In this document: positions 51,245 to 62,374 of the stretch, in pieces
Layout: each line of letters begins with the position of its first letter
How positions within the stretch are numbered: the first letter of the stretch is position 1
NCBI RefSeq assembly: GCF_021390595.1
Contig: NZ_JAJEJR010000003.1
Span: 496,001 to 560,000, forward strand
Direction of reading: 5' to 3'
DNA from: Paraburkholderia sp. HP33-1
GTDB taxonomy: Bacteria; Pseudomonadota; Gammaproteobacteria; Burkholderiales; Burkholderiaceae
Length of the DNA stretch: 64,000 bases
Notes under the pieces: model-generated
What the model was told of the DNA's origin: nothing
The model's input: the letters and a program-made list of their open reading frames with translations, nothing else
The model's database searches: none
Made by a program: the position numbers and the translations under genes

Positions 51245-52816
51245 GTGAACGACCGGCAGCGCTGGCTCTCAACAATCTGGACCGTTTTACTTGTTGCGAT
51301 CCTGATTAGCGGTCTGATGCTCGCCTATGCGCTGGCACAACGCGATCCTCGCGTAACGGTGAGCTTTCTGTCTGGTGCCGGTCTTGTCGCCGGAGAAACG
51401 CCCGTCCGTTATCGCGGCGTGAAAATAGGCCGGCTCGAACATCTACGTCTGTCCGACGACGGTCAACGGGTCTACGCCGAGTTGCGGCTCGATGCCGCCG
51501 GTCAACGCATCGCGACCTGCGGTACGAAGTTCTGGGTCGTACGTCCGCGCATTGACGTGAAGAACATCTCGGGGCTCATGACCGCCGTCTCCGGAACCTG
51601 GATCGATGTCGATATCGATAGTCACTCGATTCGAGCCTGCCATGTGTTTGCCGGCTTCGACTCGCCGCCGGCGACTACCAGCGACGAGGAGGGCGCGCGT
51701 TTTGTACTTGGCGCGACTTCACTCGGTTCCTTGAACGCTGGATCCCCCGTTTACTATCGCGGCGCGCAGGTCGGGCAGGTTTTCGGCTATTCGCTGGGGC
51801 GCACCGGAGGTATCGTGCGCATCGACGTTTTCATACGCAAGCCTTTTGATCGGCTGGTCACCTCCGGCACTCGATGGTGGCACGCGAGTGGTGTCGAGCT
51901 CAAGCTCGATTCCAGCGGCACAAGGCTGGACATCCCGCCGGCCGCGGCGCTGCTCGCAGGCGGGGTGGCATTTGACACACCGCGTGGGAGCGTCAGTGCA
52001 GCGTCCGACGCGAACGTCCCGAACGTGGCGGGCTTTCATCTTGCGGATAACCGCACTGACGCCATGCGCGCGAACGAGGCGCCCCCTGCCGTGGTGCGCA
52101 TGCGCTTCGCGCAATCGGTGCGTGGATTGTCGGTGGGCGCGCCTGTCGAATTCCGCGGTGTCGGGCTGGGTACAGTCACGGCGGTCGACATTGACCTCAA
52201 TCCCGAGCGAGGTCGTTTTGACATGCTGGTGACGCTGAGCCTTTATCCCTCCCGGCTCGGGCGGAACTATCGCGACTCGCTCGGAGATGGCGCGGGAATG
52301 GCGGGCAGGGCGCTGCTGCGCCAGCTCGTCGTCCAGGGATTGCGCGGTCAGGTGCGCACGGGAAGTCTTTTGACCGGTCAGAAATACATCGCGCTCGACG
52401 TGTTCCCGCATGCACCCGTGGCCTACGTCGATACGAATCGCACGCCGGTCGAGCTGCCGACGGTGCCCAATTCACTGGATGAGCTTCAGGATCAGCTGTC
52501 GAACATCGTCCGTGGACTCGACCGAATGCCGCTTCAAGAGATCGGGGGCAATCTTGATGCCATGCTGCGGCGGTCTAATGCCCTCTTTGAGCGGCTCGAT
52601 ACGGAACTCGTGCCGGGTGCGCATTCGACGCTTGGTTCCGCCCAGCTAGCGTTTCGCTCGGCGAGCGCGATTCTCGAACAGAGCTCGCCATTGCAGGGCG
52701 ACGTTCACCAGGCGCTGACCGAGTTGCGACGCACGCTGGCCGGTTTGAACACACTCTCCGATTATCTCGAACGGCACCCCGAGGCGTTGCTCTGGGGGAA
52801 GGCTGCCGACCCATGA
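51245..52816 (+). CDS. PqiB/YebT-like MCE protein with three MCE domains
   Basis: This 523-residue protein is taken from GTG 51245 behind GGGGAAG. One N-terminal transmembrane helix (WTVLLVAILISGLMLAYALA) precedes three MCE/MlaD domains: GAGLVAGETPVRYRGVKIG, LNAGSPVYYRGAQVGQVFGY and LSVGAPVEFRGVGLGTVTAV. A C-terminal helical needle region follows (LDELQDQLSNIVRGL, LTELRRTLAGLNTL). Such proteins form stacked rings or tubes moving phospholipids across the periplasm. The usual PqiA-type membrane partner and PqiC lipoprotein are not recognisable, though a DUF3313 lipoprotein and a two-span protein lie upstream. Confidence 0.88.
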   Translation: MNDRQRWLSTIWTVLLVAILISGLMLAYALAQRDPRVTVSFLSGAGLVAGETPVRYRGVKIGRLEHLRLSDDGQRVYAELRLDAAGQRIATCGTKFWVVRPRIDVKNISGLMTAVSGTWIDVDIDSHSIRACHVFAGFDSPPATTSDEEGARFVLGATSLGSLNAGSPVYYRGAQVGQVFGYSLGRTGGIVRIDVFIRKPFDRLVTSGTRWWHASGVELKLDSSGTRLDIPPAAALLAGGVAFDTPRGSVSAASDANVPNVAGFHLADNRTDAMRANEAPPAVVRMRFAQSVRGLSVGAPVEFRGVGLGTVTAVDIDLNPERGRFDMLVTLSLYPSRLGRNYRDSLGDGAGMAGRALLRQLVVQGLRGQVRTGSLLTGQKYIALDVFPHAPVAYVDTNRTPVELPTVPNSLDELQDQLSNIVRGLDRMPLQEIGGNLDAMLRRSNALFERLDTELVPGAHSTLGSAQLAFRSASAILEQSSPLQGDVHQALTELRRTLAGLNTLSDYLERHPEALLWGKAADP

Positions 52817-53330
52817 ATCCACTGGGTGAAATGTGTGGCTGGGTGCCGCAAACCGGATGATTGCCGCCTGGCGTACCCCTGATCCGGGAGGGTCGGGTTT
52901 ACTGTAATTGAAAGAGTGCACCTTTATGACGCATGATCCGTCGTACGTTGTATGATGAATTATGTCGTTGCCCGACAACGTGGCCCGCGAGATAGCGGAG
53001 CTGGTTGTTGGCGAGCTGGTCGGGGCGGCCGGCTCGCAACCAAAATAACTCTTGAGACGCAGTCCCTTGCTGGACGACGCATTCCTATTGCCCTGCGGTC
53101 TTGATGGACCCGCCCGGGGCTGGATCGGCTTGTCGACACAAGGAGAACGATACGTCGCTTAGGCTGTCGCGCGTCGAGTGGAAGCTCCGGATTTTTTGGT
53201 TGTAACTTATACGATGTCTTATAACAAACGTTGATGTTCCGTATGCCCGGACGCTTTCCCGCCGCAGCTGTGCGACGAGAGCGAGGGCTGCCAGGACCAC
53301 ACACTGGATCTAGTCCCAAGGAGATTACTA
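52817..53330. other. Intergenic region before the GH28 gene
   Basis: No gene is supported. The long spacer likely holds the promoter of the polygalacturonase gene; AT-rich words occur around 53190-53225, but no clear -35/-10 pair was fixed. AAGGAG at 53319 is the ribosome site of the GH28 gene. Confidence 0.4.
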
Positions 53331-55955
53331 ATGAAGATGCGCTCAGCCCGAGAGCTTGTCGTACTCGGCCTGTTTGTCCTGACCGTCGCCGGTTGCGGTG
53401 AAGGTAGCAACCTTTCAGGCTCCAGTAGCAGTTCGACCGCGTCATCCAACCCGACCACGCCAAGTACCGCGGTCTGGACGCCCGGCCGCTACGCCGCCGA
53501 CGCAAACCTGCCGGATTCGCCGTCCTTGCCTGCGGACACGCAGGTCTGCTCGACGCTCCAGGCGAGCAACATCCTGGTGAAGAACGCGGACGGCTCGCTG
53601 CCGGTCAGCGCGGACCCGACGCCCGTCGCCTACGGCGGCGCGACCACGGCCCTGAACAACCCCGACCAGGCGCGCATCCAGGCCGCGCTCGACGCGTGCG
53701 GCGCCGCCGTGGACGCGGAAGTCGGCGCGAAGATCACGCAGGCCGATCAGCAGGCAGCCGCGACTCAGCAAGCGGCCAACAACCCGCTCGTCAACATCGC
53801 GGGCGCATCGAGCGAAACGCTGTCGAACCCGACCTACAAGGCCACCAAGTTCGCGGTGCGTCTCGTCAAGAACAGCAGCGGCGCCGGTAACGCGTTCCTG
53901 AGCGGTCCGCTGGTCCTGCCGTCGGGCGTCACGCTGTGGATCGATGACGGTGTCACGCTCTTCGCGAGCCGCGACGTCGCTGTCTACGACAAGTCCGTGC
54001 AGGATCGGCCCAACGCGATCACCTGCGGCGCCGCGATCAACAACCCGTCCGGGCTCCCCGCGCCGACCGGCACCGTCAACGCGGGCACGGCGACCATCTC
54101 GGGCACGAGCGGCATGCAGAACTGCTATCCGCTGATCCGCGGCACGCATACGGTCAACGCGTCGATCATGGGCACGGGCTCGATCGACGGCCGGGGCTAC
54201 ATGCCGCTCATCAGCTCGTCGTCGCTGTATCCGACGATCCGTTGGGCGACCGGCGCCACCGACAGCGCCTCGACGCCGAAGTTCAGCTGCACCAACACGA
54301 TCGCGGCTTACCGTGCGGGCACGCTGGCGCCTGAAGGCACCGCGTGCGATGTGGTCACCGCGATGGGATCCACGACGCTGACCTCGCCGGCCCTCAGGTA
54401 TGTGGTGAATCGCCAGGCCACCAGCGTGCCGCAGGGTTTCACGGTCGCGAGCGCTGGCTGTAACGCCAGCACGAGCGGTTGCGCACGCTGGGTGCAGGCA
54501 AGCTGGTGGGATATTGCTTACCACGGCAACAAGGACATCGGTGGCGGCCCGTACAGCTTCCAGGCCAACCCGGGCATGGTGTGGATGCAGCAGTCGAAGA
54601 ATCTGTCGCTGTATCAGATCACGATCCGCAACAGCACGTTCTTCACCGTCGAAGCAGACGGCGTCGACGGCCTGACGGCGTGGGGCGTCAAGATCATCAC
54701 GCCGTTGCTGCCGGATGCAGCGAACCAGGCGAGCGTCGGCATGAACAACGACGGCTTCGATGGCGTCAGCGGTTCGTACTCGCACCTCTATACGGGCGCG
54801 ACGATCGATGCCAGCTCGACCGGGGTAAAGAACACCGACGGTATCGACCCGAGCGTTGCGGCAGGTCCGGAGCACGCAGTCCTCGGCACGGGCAGCAAGA
54901 CGGCGTCCGCAGGCGAGGTGTACTTCGATGGCTACGTGAAGAACGTCGCGATCGTGTACAACTTCCTGAGCCCGTCCGACGACAACGTCGCATTCAAGGG
55001 TGGTTTGCAGGATCCGCGTCCGCTCGCGGCACAAGGCGCGCCGAGCAAGCAGGACCCGGCCAACATGCAGTGGGGCATCGACGGTAACCGCGACGTTTCG
55101 TCGAACCGCACGTACGGCATTACGGTTGCGCACAATCACAACTACAACGGTCATGGTCTGTCGGTCGGCAGCCCGACCAATGTGGGCGTGCGGAATATTC
55201 ACTTCTACGACAACTACTTCGACAGTGTCTACGACGGTACCTCGAATGATATGGGCGTGGTGGGCCTGCGCATCAAGAGCGGTCAGTCGCGCGGTGGCGA
55301 TGTCAGCAACATCTACTATGACGGCGCATGTATGCGTGGCGTGAAGGACTTCCTCGTGTTCGACATGTACTACACGGGCCCGGCAGCCGATCCGACTTCG
55401 TACACGGGTCTCGGCTACCTGATCCCGAACTTCCACGACATCACCGTCAGCAACGTCCGCTTCCTGAACATCCCGGCCAATAAGGCGGCGGGCAAAAACG
55501 GCGGCGGCAACCTGACCTTCCGTGGCCTCCATGCCGACACGCAATACGCCAATACGCAGAGCGTGATCCAGCTGAACATGGATAACGTGGTCGCGGACAA
55601 CGACGTCGTGATGGCTATTGCGAACCTGAGCAAGTCTGTCGTGAACATCGGCTCGACCGATGGCTCGACACAATCGAAGGCGGCCAACGCCACGCTGAAC
55701 CTCGGCGCGAACGTGAGTCTGATCGGTCAGTCGTTCGCTCACGGCACGGGCGGGGTCCTGACAAACACGTCGTCGAAGACCGGCGCGGGCTACTACACGA
55801 CCCCGACCAACACGCTCAACCTGACCGTCAACGGCAGCGATGACGCTGGCGCGGCAAGCGACACGAATCCGGCGGCGACGATCGTCTCGCAGAATGCGAA
55901 GCTGCAGCTGTGCGATCAGGCTTCGTCCTGGCCGGTCTTCCCGAACGTGAAGTAA
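53331..55955 (+). CDS. GH28-family polygalacturonase-like lipoprotein
   Basis: This 874-residue protein has a lipoprotein signal (VVLGLFVLTVAGCGE, lipobox VAGC) and a Ser/Thr-rich linker. The right-handed beta-helix carries the GH28 signatures in order: NTDGIDP (about residue 505), SDDNVAFKGG, GHGLSVGS and LRIKSG. These hold the catalytic Asp residues and the His and Arg-Lys of the active site. It hydrolyses galacturonan or related polymers at the cell surface, which suits plant association. It is longer than typical GH28 enzymes (400-600 residues), with an extra N-terminal 200 residues and a strand-rich tail. A strong terminator follows. Confidence 0.88.
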   Translation: MKMRSARELVVLGLFVLTVAGCGEGSNLSGSSSSSTASSNPTTPSTAVWTPGRYAADANLPDSPSLPADTQVCSTLQASNILVKNADGSLPVSADPTPVAYGGATTALNNPDQARIQAALDACGAAVDAEVGAKITQADQQAAATQQAANNPLVNIAGASSETLSNPTYKATKFAVRLVKNSSGAGNAFLSGPLVLPSGVTLWIDDGVTLFASRDVAVYDKSVQDRPNAITCGAAINNPSGLPAPTGTVNAGTATISGTSGMQNCYPLIRGTHTVNASIMGTGSIDGRGYMPLISSSSLYPTIRWATGATDSASTPKFSCTNTIAAYRAGTLAPEGTACDVVTAMGSTTLTSPALRYVVNRQATSVPQGFTVASAGCNASTSGCARWVQASWWDIAYHGNKDIGGGPYSFQANPGMVWMQQSKNLSLYQITIRNSTFFTVEADGVDGLTAWGVKIITPLLPDAANQASVGMNNDGFDGVSGSYSHLYTGATIDASSTGVKNTDGIDPSVAAGPEHAVLGTGSKTASAGEVYFDGYVKNVAIVYNFLSPSDDNVAFKGGLQDPRPLAAQGAPSKQDPANMQWGIDGNRDVSSNRTYGITVAHNHNYNGHGLSVGSPTNVGVRNIHFYDNYFDSVYDGTSNDMGVVGLRIKSGQSRGGDVSNIYYDGACMRGVKDFLVFDMYYTGPAADPTSYTGLGYLIPNFHDITVSNVRFLNIPANKAAGKNGGGNLTFRGLHADTQYANTQSVIQLNMDNVVADNDVVMAIANLSKSVVNIGSTDGSTQSKAANATLNLGANVSLIGQSFAHGTGGVLTNTSSKTGAGYYTTPTNTLNLTVNGSDDAGAASDTNPAATIVSQNAKLQLCDQASSWPVFPNVK

Positions 55956-56008
55956 GCGTGGTTGTTTGAGAGACCAGGACTCGCGGTGTCAGGCTGCGGG
56001 TCTTTTTG

Positions 56009-56038
56009 AAGCCCCACGGGTGACTGTGGGGCTTTTTT
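56009..56038 (+). terminator. Intrinsic terminator of the GH28 gene
   Basis: AGCCCCAC and GTGGGGCT form an 8-bp stem with an 8-base loop, followed by TTTTTT. It lies 54 bp after the GH28 stop. Confidence 0.9.
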
Positions 56039-56077
56039 CGTTTCGGGTGCGCTCTGCGCATCGGTCCTGACGTTGCT

Positions 56078-56464
56078 CTAGCGCATTAGCGTCAGACACA
56101 ACGCAATCCCCGCCCCATAAGTCCCAAGTCCACCCACGAAACGCAAAGGATTGGGCTTCGCCATCGTCGGAAATGCAACCAGTCCCACGACGTGCAAACA
56201 TCGGCACACGGTAGCCACGACGATCAGCGAAACCGTCAACGTGGACGGCGAGCGCGCGCCCAGAAAGAGAAATAGCACCGCAAGGAACGGCGCATACTCC
56301 GCGGTGTTGCCATGCGCCCGAACCAGCTTGTGCAGCAGGTCATCCGGATCGTCGGCACAGCCCGACATGGTGCGTTCCCGAAATCGCATCATCGACACTG
56401 ACAAGCCGAGCCCGAATAACAGCAACCCTAAAACCGCGACGCATGCGAGAGCGATGTTGTTCAT
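56078..56464 (-). CDS. MAPEG-family membrane protein
   Basis: This 128-residue protein starts at ATG 56464 behind AAGGAGG. Four hydrophobic helices are visible, with the family motif RAHGNTAEYAPFLAVLFLFL (residues 50-69, the RxHxNxxE glutathione-binding pattern). It belongs with the YecN/MAPEG group. Relatives include microsomal glutathione S-transferases, but the bacterial substrate is unknown. It is transcribed convergently with the GH28 gene. Confidence 0.88.
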   Translation of the reverse strand: MNNIALACVAVLGLLLFGLGLSVSMMRFRERTMSGCADDPDDLLHKLVRAHGNTAEYAPFLAVLFLFLGARSPSTLTVSLIVVATVCRCLHVVGLVAFPTMAKPNPLRFVGGLGTYGAGIALCLTLMR

Positions 56465-56648
56465 AAGAACGTGCCTCCTTGCCAGGCAATCGACGCACAC
56501 CGGTTTGGCGAATCAGCGGCTCCCATTCTCGCACGGGCCGGCATGCGCAGGCTGCGCGATTGGACCTCTTCAAAACGGCAACGCCGCGATCGTTGCAACA
56601 TAGATCGCGGCGCTGCTCACTACTCAATTACGTCGACTACTTCGACAT

Positions 56649-58325
56649 TCAGTCGTCGCGATCGGACTGCGGCAGCGGACGCGTTCCTTCAATCGCGACC
56701 GAATGCAGCAGCTCAGGCTTCAGATCGAGCAGACGCAAAATCGTCGGCGCTACCTGCGTGGTCAGCACACGCTCGTCGTTGACCTGCCCGGCGTGATGCG
56801 CATGGGGCACATACACCACGAGGCCGAGATGGCTGTCGTCGGGGGCATTGCCGCCATGCTCTTCGTCCTTCGACATGCTCGACGTATAGATGACGCCCGG
56901 GTTCGGCTGAACGATGATGTCAGGCGTGCGGCCATGCGACGGATCGCCAAACCGGTCCGCGAGTTGCGGGCCAGACAGGATGTACGCCTGCGGGCCGTCC
57001 GCGCAAATGCCCGGCGCGTTGCAGCTCAGATTGGCTTTCAGTGTCTTCACGACCGAGGACACCTGGCTTTGATCGCGCAGCCAGATCAGACCGACGTCGT
57101 CGGTCTGCACGAAGCCGGTACCGGCGAGTCCGGTGCCGTCGTTGAGGTTGCCGCTCGTCGTAGCGTTCTGCCCAAAAGCGCCGCCCGAATCAAGGTAGTT
57201 GCTGGTTTCGAGCAATTTGGTCAGCGTATCGCCGTTCTTCACGAGCTTCGAATGATCGGTCGGCGACTGGCCATGCTTCGCGGTGACGATGATCGCCGTC
57301 GACGAATAAAGACCGCGCTGCTTCAGTTCGGACACGATGCGTCCCAACGCGTCGTCGATATACGCGATCGCGCCGGTGACCTGCGGACCCGGCGTGAAGC
57401 TCGCGTCCAGATAGCCGCCGCCATTCGCGACTGTGGCTTTCTGCGCGACGCTCAACGTCTGGAAGTTGGCGCCGAACACGGTCGGGACAGGGGCGCTCGT
57501 TTGCCCGGTGGAATCCTTGCCGTCGATTTCATTGATCAGCGACTGCACGTGGTAGTTGTCGAACTTCTGCGTGTGCGTGTACGTGTCGAGGTAGTACGTC
57601 TTGGTATCCGGATCGATCGAGTTGATTTCGGTGCGCGCAAGATCGTCGACGCCCGTGCCGGACGGTCCGTTGAGCCAGTCGTAGCCCCACGCGTGCTTAT
57701 CGGCCCACGCGGTGCGCGCGCCGTTCACGTTGCCCTTGATCACTTCGAAGACCGTGTTGGTCTTTATGTAATTGTGCGGATAGACGGGCGTGCAGACGCC
57801 ATTGACGAGCGCATGCGGAATCGCCTGCGGATTGAACGCGCCGCCGCCGTTGAGGTGGATGAGCGCGCCGCCGTTCTCGCCGTCGATACCGGTCGTTTCA
57901 TCGAAGACGACATTCCAGCCGGTCGGGCCCGTGCAATTGCTATCCGACGGCGCATAGAGCGTGCGGTCGTAGGAGACGTCGTAGAAGAGGCCCGCGGACT
58001 TCGGCGAGCCGCCGGTCACGAGCGCGGCGAGGCCCGGAAACGAATCCGACAGGCCCGGCGTGTGCGCGTTCGTATAGGTCGTGCCCGACTTCGCGAGCAG
58101 TGCAAGATTGCGGCACGTGTTCGCGCCGATGCAACGCGCAACGTCCTGCTCATGCAGACCGTCGAAGCTGATCAGCAGCACATGCTTGACCGACGCGCGA
58201 TCGTGATCGCGGCCGTGGTCGTGATCGTCGTCGGCTGCTGCAACTGCCGAATACAGCCCAGCGAGCAGTGCGACGGCTGCGCACATTGCGCTTTGCTTAC
58301 GCTTCCATTTTGTGATCGGTTTCAT
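56649..58325 (-). CDS. Exported alkaline-phosphatase-superfamily phosphodiesterase
   Basis: This 558-residue protein has a signal peptide (AMCAAVALLAGLYSAVAAAD) and then a His/Asp-rich segment. The core shows KHVLLISFDGLHEQD (first metal Asp), the nucleophile region NAHTPGLSDSFPGLAALVTG, and IIVTAKHGQSPTDHS (later metal ligands). This is the type I phosphodiesterase/nucleotide pyrophosphatase branch, which cleaves phosphate diesters in the periplasm or outside. A long frame on the opposite strand is a shadow. The DUF427 gene lies upstream on the same strand, separated by a terminator. Confidence 0.87.
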   Translation of the reverse strand: MKPITKWKRKQSAMCAAVALLAGLYSAVAAADDDHDHGRDHDRASVKHVLLISFDGLHEQDVARCIGANTCRNLALLAKSGTTYTNAHTPGLSDSFPGLAALVTGGSPKSAGLFYDVSYDRTLYAPSDSNCTGPTGWNVVFDETTGIDGENGGALIHLNGGGAFNPQAIPHALVNGVCTPVYPHNYIKTNTVFEVIKGNVNGARTAWADKHAWGYDWLNGPSGTGVDDLARTEINSIDPDTKTYYLDTYTHTQKFDNYHVQSLINEIDGKDSTGQTSAPVPTVFGANFQTLSVAQKATVANGGGYLDASFTPGPQVTGAIAYIDDALGRIVSELKQRGLYSSTAIIVTAKHGQSPTDHSKLVKNGDTLTKLLETSNYLDSGGAFGQNATTSGNLNDGTGLAGTGFVQTDDVGLIWLRDQSQVSSVVKTLKANLSCNAPGICADGPQAYILSGPQLADRFGDPSHGRTPDIIVQPNPGVIYTSSMSKDEEHGGNAPDDSHLGLVVYVPHAHHAGQVNDERVLTTQVAPTILRLLDLKPELLHSVAIEGTRPLPQSDRDD

Positions 58326-58534
58326 GTCTCGTCCTTTTGTTTGAAATTGAATTTAGGTAGAGCGGGACAAATTTGAACCGTAAAAAAAGTCATTTACGTG
58401 ACGTGGATTTTTTTATTTTGCAATGCTTAGACCTTAAGGATTTGTTAAGGAATACAGTGATCCATTCGAAGCGCATTCGCCGTGAACCTGGATCGTTTCC
58501 ACGCGTGATCGCCGCGATTCGTCACGCATAAAAA

Positions 58535-58563
58535 ACGGCACGGGCTATCGCAGCCCGTGCCGT
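58535..58563 (-). terminator. Intrinsic terminator of the DUF427 gene
   Basis: ACGGCACGGGCT and its exact complement enclose a 5-base loop. On the minus strand the stem is followed by TTTTTT. It lies 31 bp after the DUF427 stop. Confidence 0.92.
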
Positions 58564-58593
58564 TTCGTCGGTCGGTATTTCGGGTGGCCCGGA

Positions 58594-58998
58594 TTAGTGA
58601 GCAGTCGGCTGCTCCGTGATGGAATCTACGCGATCCGGATAGAACGCGAGGTGCTCGCGGATCGGCGCGACGGCGTCGTATGGGTGCTCGTATGTCCACA
58701 CCGCATTCGTGCCGCGCTCGCCGGCCGACGGAATCGAGAAGTATGCGCATTCGCCCTTGTACGGACAGTACGTCGCATGCGCCGTGCGTTCGAGTCGCGT
58801 CATGTCGACGTCCTTGCGCGGGATGTAGAGCACGGCCGGGTAGCGGGCTTCGCGCAGTGTCAACGCGTCGTGCGTATCGGCGATCACGTGGCCGCCCGCC
58901 GTGACGATCACGCGCGCGTGGTGGCGCTCGATCGTGATCGGATGGTCGGGGCCGGGAATCTTGACGGGTTTGTCGTTCGGGACCGAATGGGTGGACAT
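58594..58998 (-). CDS. DUF427 domain protein
   Basis: This 134-residue protein has the DUF427 core: HARVIVTAGGHVIADTHDAL, YPAVLYIPRKDVDM, then CPYKGECAYFSI and AVWTYEHPYDAV. The family is a small beta barrel of unknown reaction, common in soil bacteria. The full domain is present with a short N-terminal extension. It starts at ATG 58998 with AAGGAG nearby and is monocistronic, ending at a strong terminator. Confidence 0.92.
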   Translation of the reverse strand: MSTHSVPNDKPVKIPGPDHPITIERHHARVIVTAGGHVIADTHDALTLREARYPAVLYIPRKDVDMTRLERTAHATYCPYKGECAYFSIPSAGERGTNAVWTYEHPYDAVAPIREHLAFYPDRVDSITEQPTAH

Positions 58999-59360
58999 AA
59001 CGACGCTCCTTGAGTGAGTGGGGCTGCGAGGTTTCGTTTGCCGATTGCGAAGTCCATCGCCCGAGCGCGACGCTGGCGAGTTGATGCACGCATCGCCAGG
59101 CGATTGAAGATATGTACGTATTGCTGTACTACTTCACTTCGGGTATTTCTATCACATAGTAGCAGCAGACCTTCCATGCGTTGCGGGCGGCGGAACGCCT
59201 GCCGGAGTTGCATCAGCCGCTTGGACGTGCTTTTCTACAACGGTGTGGCGAGTTTGCCGAAGACGAACAGGTCAGCCGACTGACAGGAGTGCGCCATGGT
59301 CGTTCGTTACGCTGTGTATCAGCCTCCAATCTCGTCGACAGATAGCGAGGTTGATTGACC

Positions 59361-60347
59361 ATGCTTGCGCTCCGGAAGCGTTGCTCACAACGTGCCTTGC
59401 GGGCGTGTGCTGCTCTGCTTTTGACCTTGCTGCAATGCCCTTTGCACGCGCAGGTCGTGCCGGGGCAATTGTCGAGCAATACCGTGATTGGCGGCAATGT
59501 AAAGCGGCATGCCGACGCCGTGCTCGCCATCATGACCTACACGACAGTCCCTGACGTTACGACCAGTAACCTGTCGGTGAATAACGGCCCGACGGGTAAT
59601 CCTGGGTTCGGGCAGACGCAATTTGGCGGCGGCTTCACGCTCAGCAGGTCGTTTCCCCTGTACATGGAGGGCACGCTTGCCTACAGCCGCTACGATCCGG
59701 TCTTCATCGCCACGGATGGCGCCCAGCAGCGCGCGGTGCCGACGAAGTGGAACACCTTCAGCGGCACGGTCGGCCTCGGGTGGGATTTCCGCATCACGGA
59801 CGAACTGGCATTCCGTCCGATCCTGAACGGTACGATTGGGCGGGTCTCGAGTGACCTGAAGGTGGGGCAGACGCTCTTCAATCGCGTCACGGACAGTAAC
59901 CTCCAGTTCCTCGAGGACGGCTCGCTCAATGCCTACGGCTATGGCGGCTCCCTGATGCTCGACTATGAGCACTACCGCGAAAACTACGAAATCGACGCTG
60001 AATTGCGGGCGACCGATATTTACCTGCGCAGTTTCGGCAGCTCTTCGGAGGCCGTTCAGGGCTCGGCCACGGCCCAGCAAGTGAGCCTATGGACACGCTG
60101 GCGCGCGCCCACCGGCTGGCACGCGCTGGACCGGCCAGTTCGCTATGTGCTCGAAGCCGCTTACTCGCACTATTTCGGCGACAGTGCCGGGGTGCTGGGT
60201 TTCAACGACCTCACGTCGTTGGGCGTTGGCCTCGAACTCGATAGCAGCAGGTATCCCATCATCGTCACTCGCACGCGCGCGTTGGTCCGATATGTGTTCG
60301 GACGCAACGTGCACGGCGTGTCATTCGGATTCGCGATGAGTTTCTAG
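59361..60347 (+). CDS. Outer-membrane beta-barrel protein (solitary autotransporter-barrel type)
   Basis: This 328-residue protein starts at ATG 59361. Its signal peptide (RACAALLLTLLQCPLHAQ) is followed by short amphipathic strands with aromatic girdles, for example FGGGFTLSRSFPLYMEGTLA and VGLGWDFRITDELAFRPILN. It ends NVHGVSFGFAMSF, with a C-terminal Phe as required for BAM-dependent insertion. The pattern fits autotransporter-like barrels that lack a passenger. Its cargo or function is unknown. Confidence 0.8.
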   Translation: MLALRKRCSQRALRACAALLLTLLQCPLHAQVVPGQLSSNTVIGGNVKRHADAVLAIMTYTTVPDVTTSNLSVNNGPTGNPGFGQTQFGGGFTLSRSFPLYMEGTLAYSRYDPVFIATDGAQQRAVPTKWNTFSGTVGLGWDFRITDELAFRPILNGTIGRVSSDLKVGQTLFNRVTDSNLQFLEDGSLNAYGYGGSLMLDYEHYRENYEIDAELRATDIYLRSFGSSSEAVQGSATAQQVSLWTRWRAPTGWHALDRPVRYVLEAAYSHYFGDSAGVLGFNDLTSLGVGLELDSSRYPIIVTRTRALVRYVFGRNVHGVSFGFAMSF

Positions 60348-60367
60348 CGGGGCCGAGCGTCTCGGTG

Positions 60368-60640
60368 TCAGTTCACACAGGTACCGCTCGCCGGTTGCAT
60401 TGCGGGCGGCTGGTAGCCGTCGGTCAGCACGTTCAGGAAGCAGGCCAGATCCTGAATATCCTGCTCGGTCATCGCCGTGGCTGAATGGACCGCACGCGGC
60501 TGCGTGCCGCTGCCCAGCGTATTCGAGCCGCCGATGCCGGTCCCCATCGGCGCCTCTTCATCCACGTTGCCCTGGTACGCCACGGGCAGGTCGTTGAAGA
60601 TCGAGCAATCAGACGCGCCGGTACGCAGTTGTCCATGGCC
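60368..60640 (-). pseudogene. C-terminal remnant of a di-haem cytochrome c peroxidase-like protein
   Basis: A leftward frame of about 85 codons contains SIFNDLPVAYQGNVDEEAP, SATAMTEQDIQDLACFLNVL and TDGYQP, like the C-terminal tail of MauG/cytochrome c peroxidase-type proteins. No CxxCH haem motif or start remains. Upstream sequence, towards hmp, is unrelated. The gene was truncated, presumably by a rearrangement next to hmp. Confidence 0.6.
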
Positions 60641-60731
60641 CCTTCGGCTTCTGGACAGCGGGCATCGGTTGGAGGAGCATGATCTGCCGGATAGGCCTGA
60701 AAAGGTGGGCGAGGGCAACAAGTCGTTCTAG

Positions 60732-61961
<1,230 letters not shown>

Positions 61962-62374
61962 CGCATACGATTGCCGACGCAGGATCAGCAGCAGTCACAT
62001 GGAGCGTGGGCCGTACGGCGGCGGTGCCGGCAGAGCAGGCGGCGTGATATTGGTGGCTGCGCAGCTTTCAGCGCTGCTGCTTCGAGCCCTGCCAGCCCGA
62101 TTTGCGCGCGAACTCGACCGACCAAAACCAGCCCTTAACGCTTGACGAATCACATAGGGGGCACGTTGCATCGGACCAAAGTCCAATACCGGCGGCAAGA
62201 CGCAGCAACTAAACTGGTCGGCACGGAGCGTGAGGCATCGGAATTACGCGCCCGGAGGAGGAAAGCCGTCGGCACGCGCATCATGTCTCCCGCATCAAGC
62301 CGTCGCCATCACCATCACGCCCCGTGTCACCAAATTGCAAGTATGGCTTTGCGAAATAGCTATTGGAGGCTGGC
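61962..62374. other. Gene-free interval after hmp
   Basis: Only short, unsupported frames are present, and no terminator-like hairpin with a T-run was seen. Confidence 0.45.

Noticed and set aside
53442..55742. A 766-codon frame on the minus strand
   Set aside because: It is antisense to the GH28 gene, is extremely Arg/Val/Asp-rich, and arises from high GC at third positions of the real gene.
56703..58376. A 557-codon plus-strand frame
   Set aside because: Antisense shadow of the phosphodiesterase; composition is Arg/Ala-rich with no motif.
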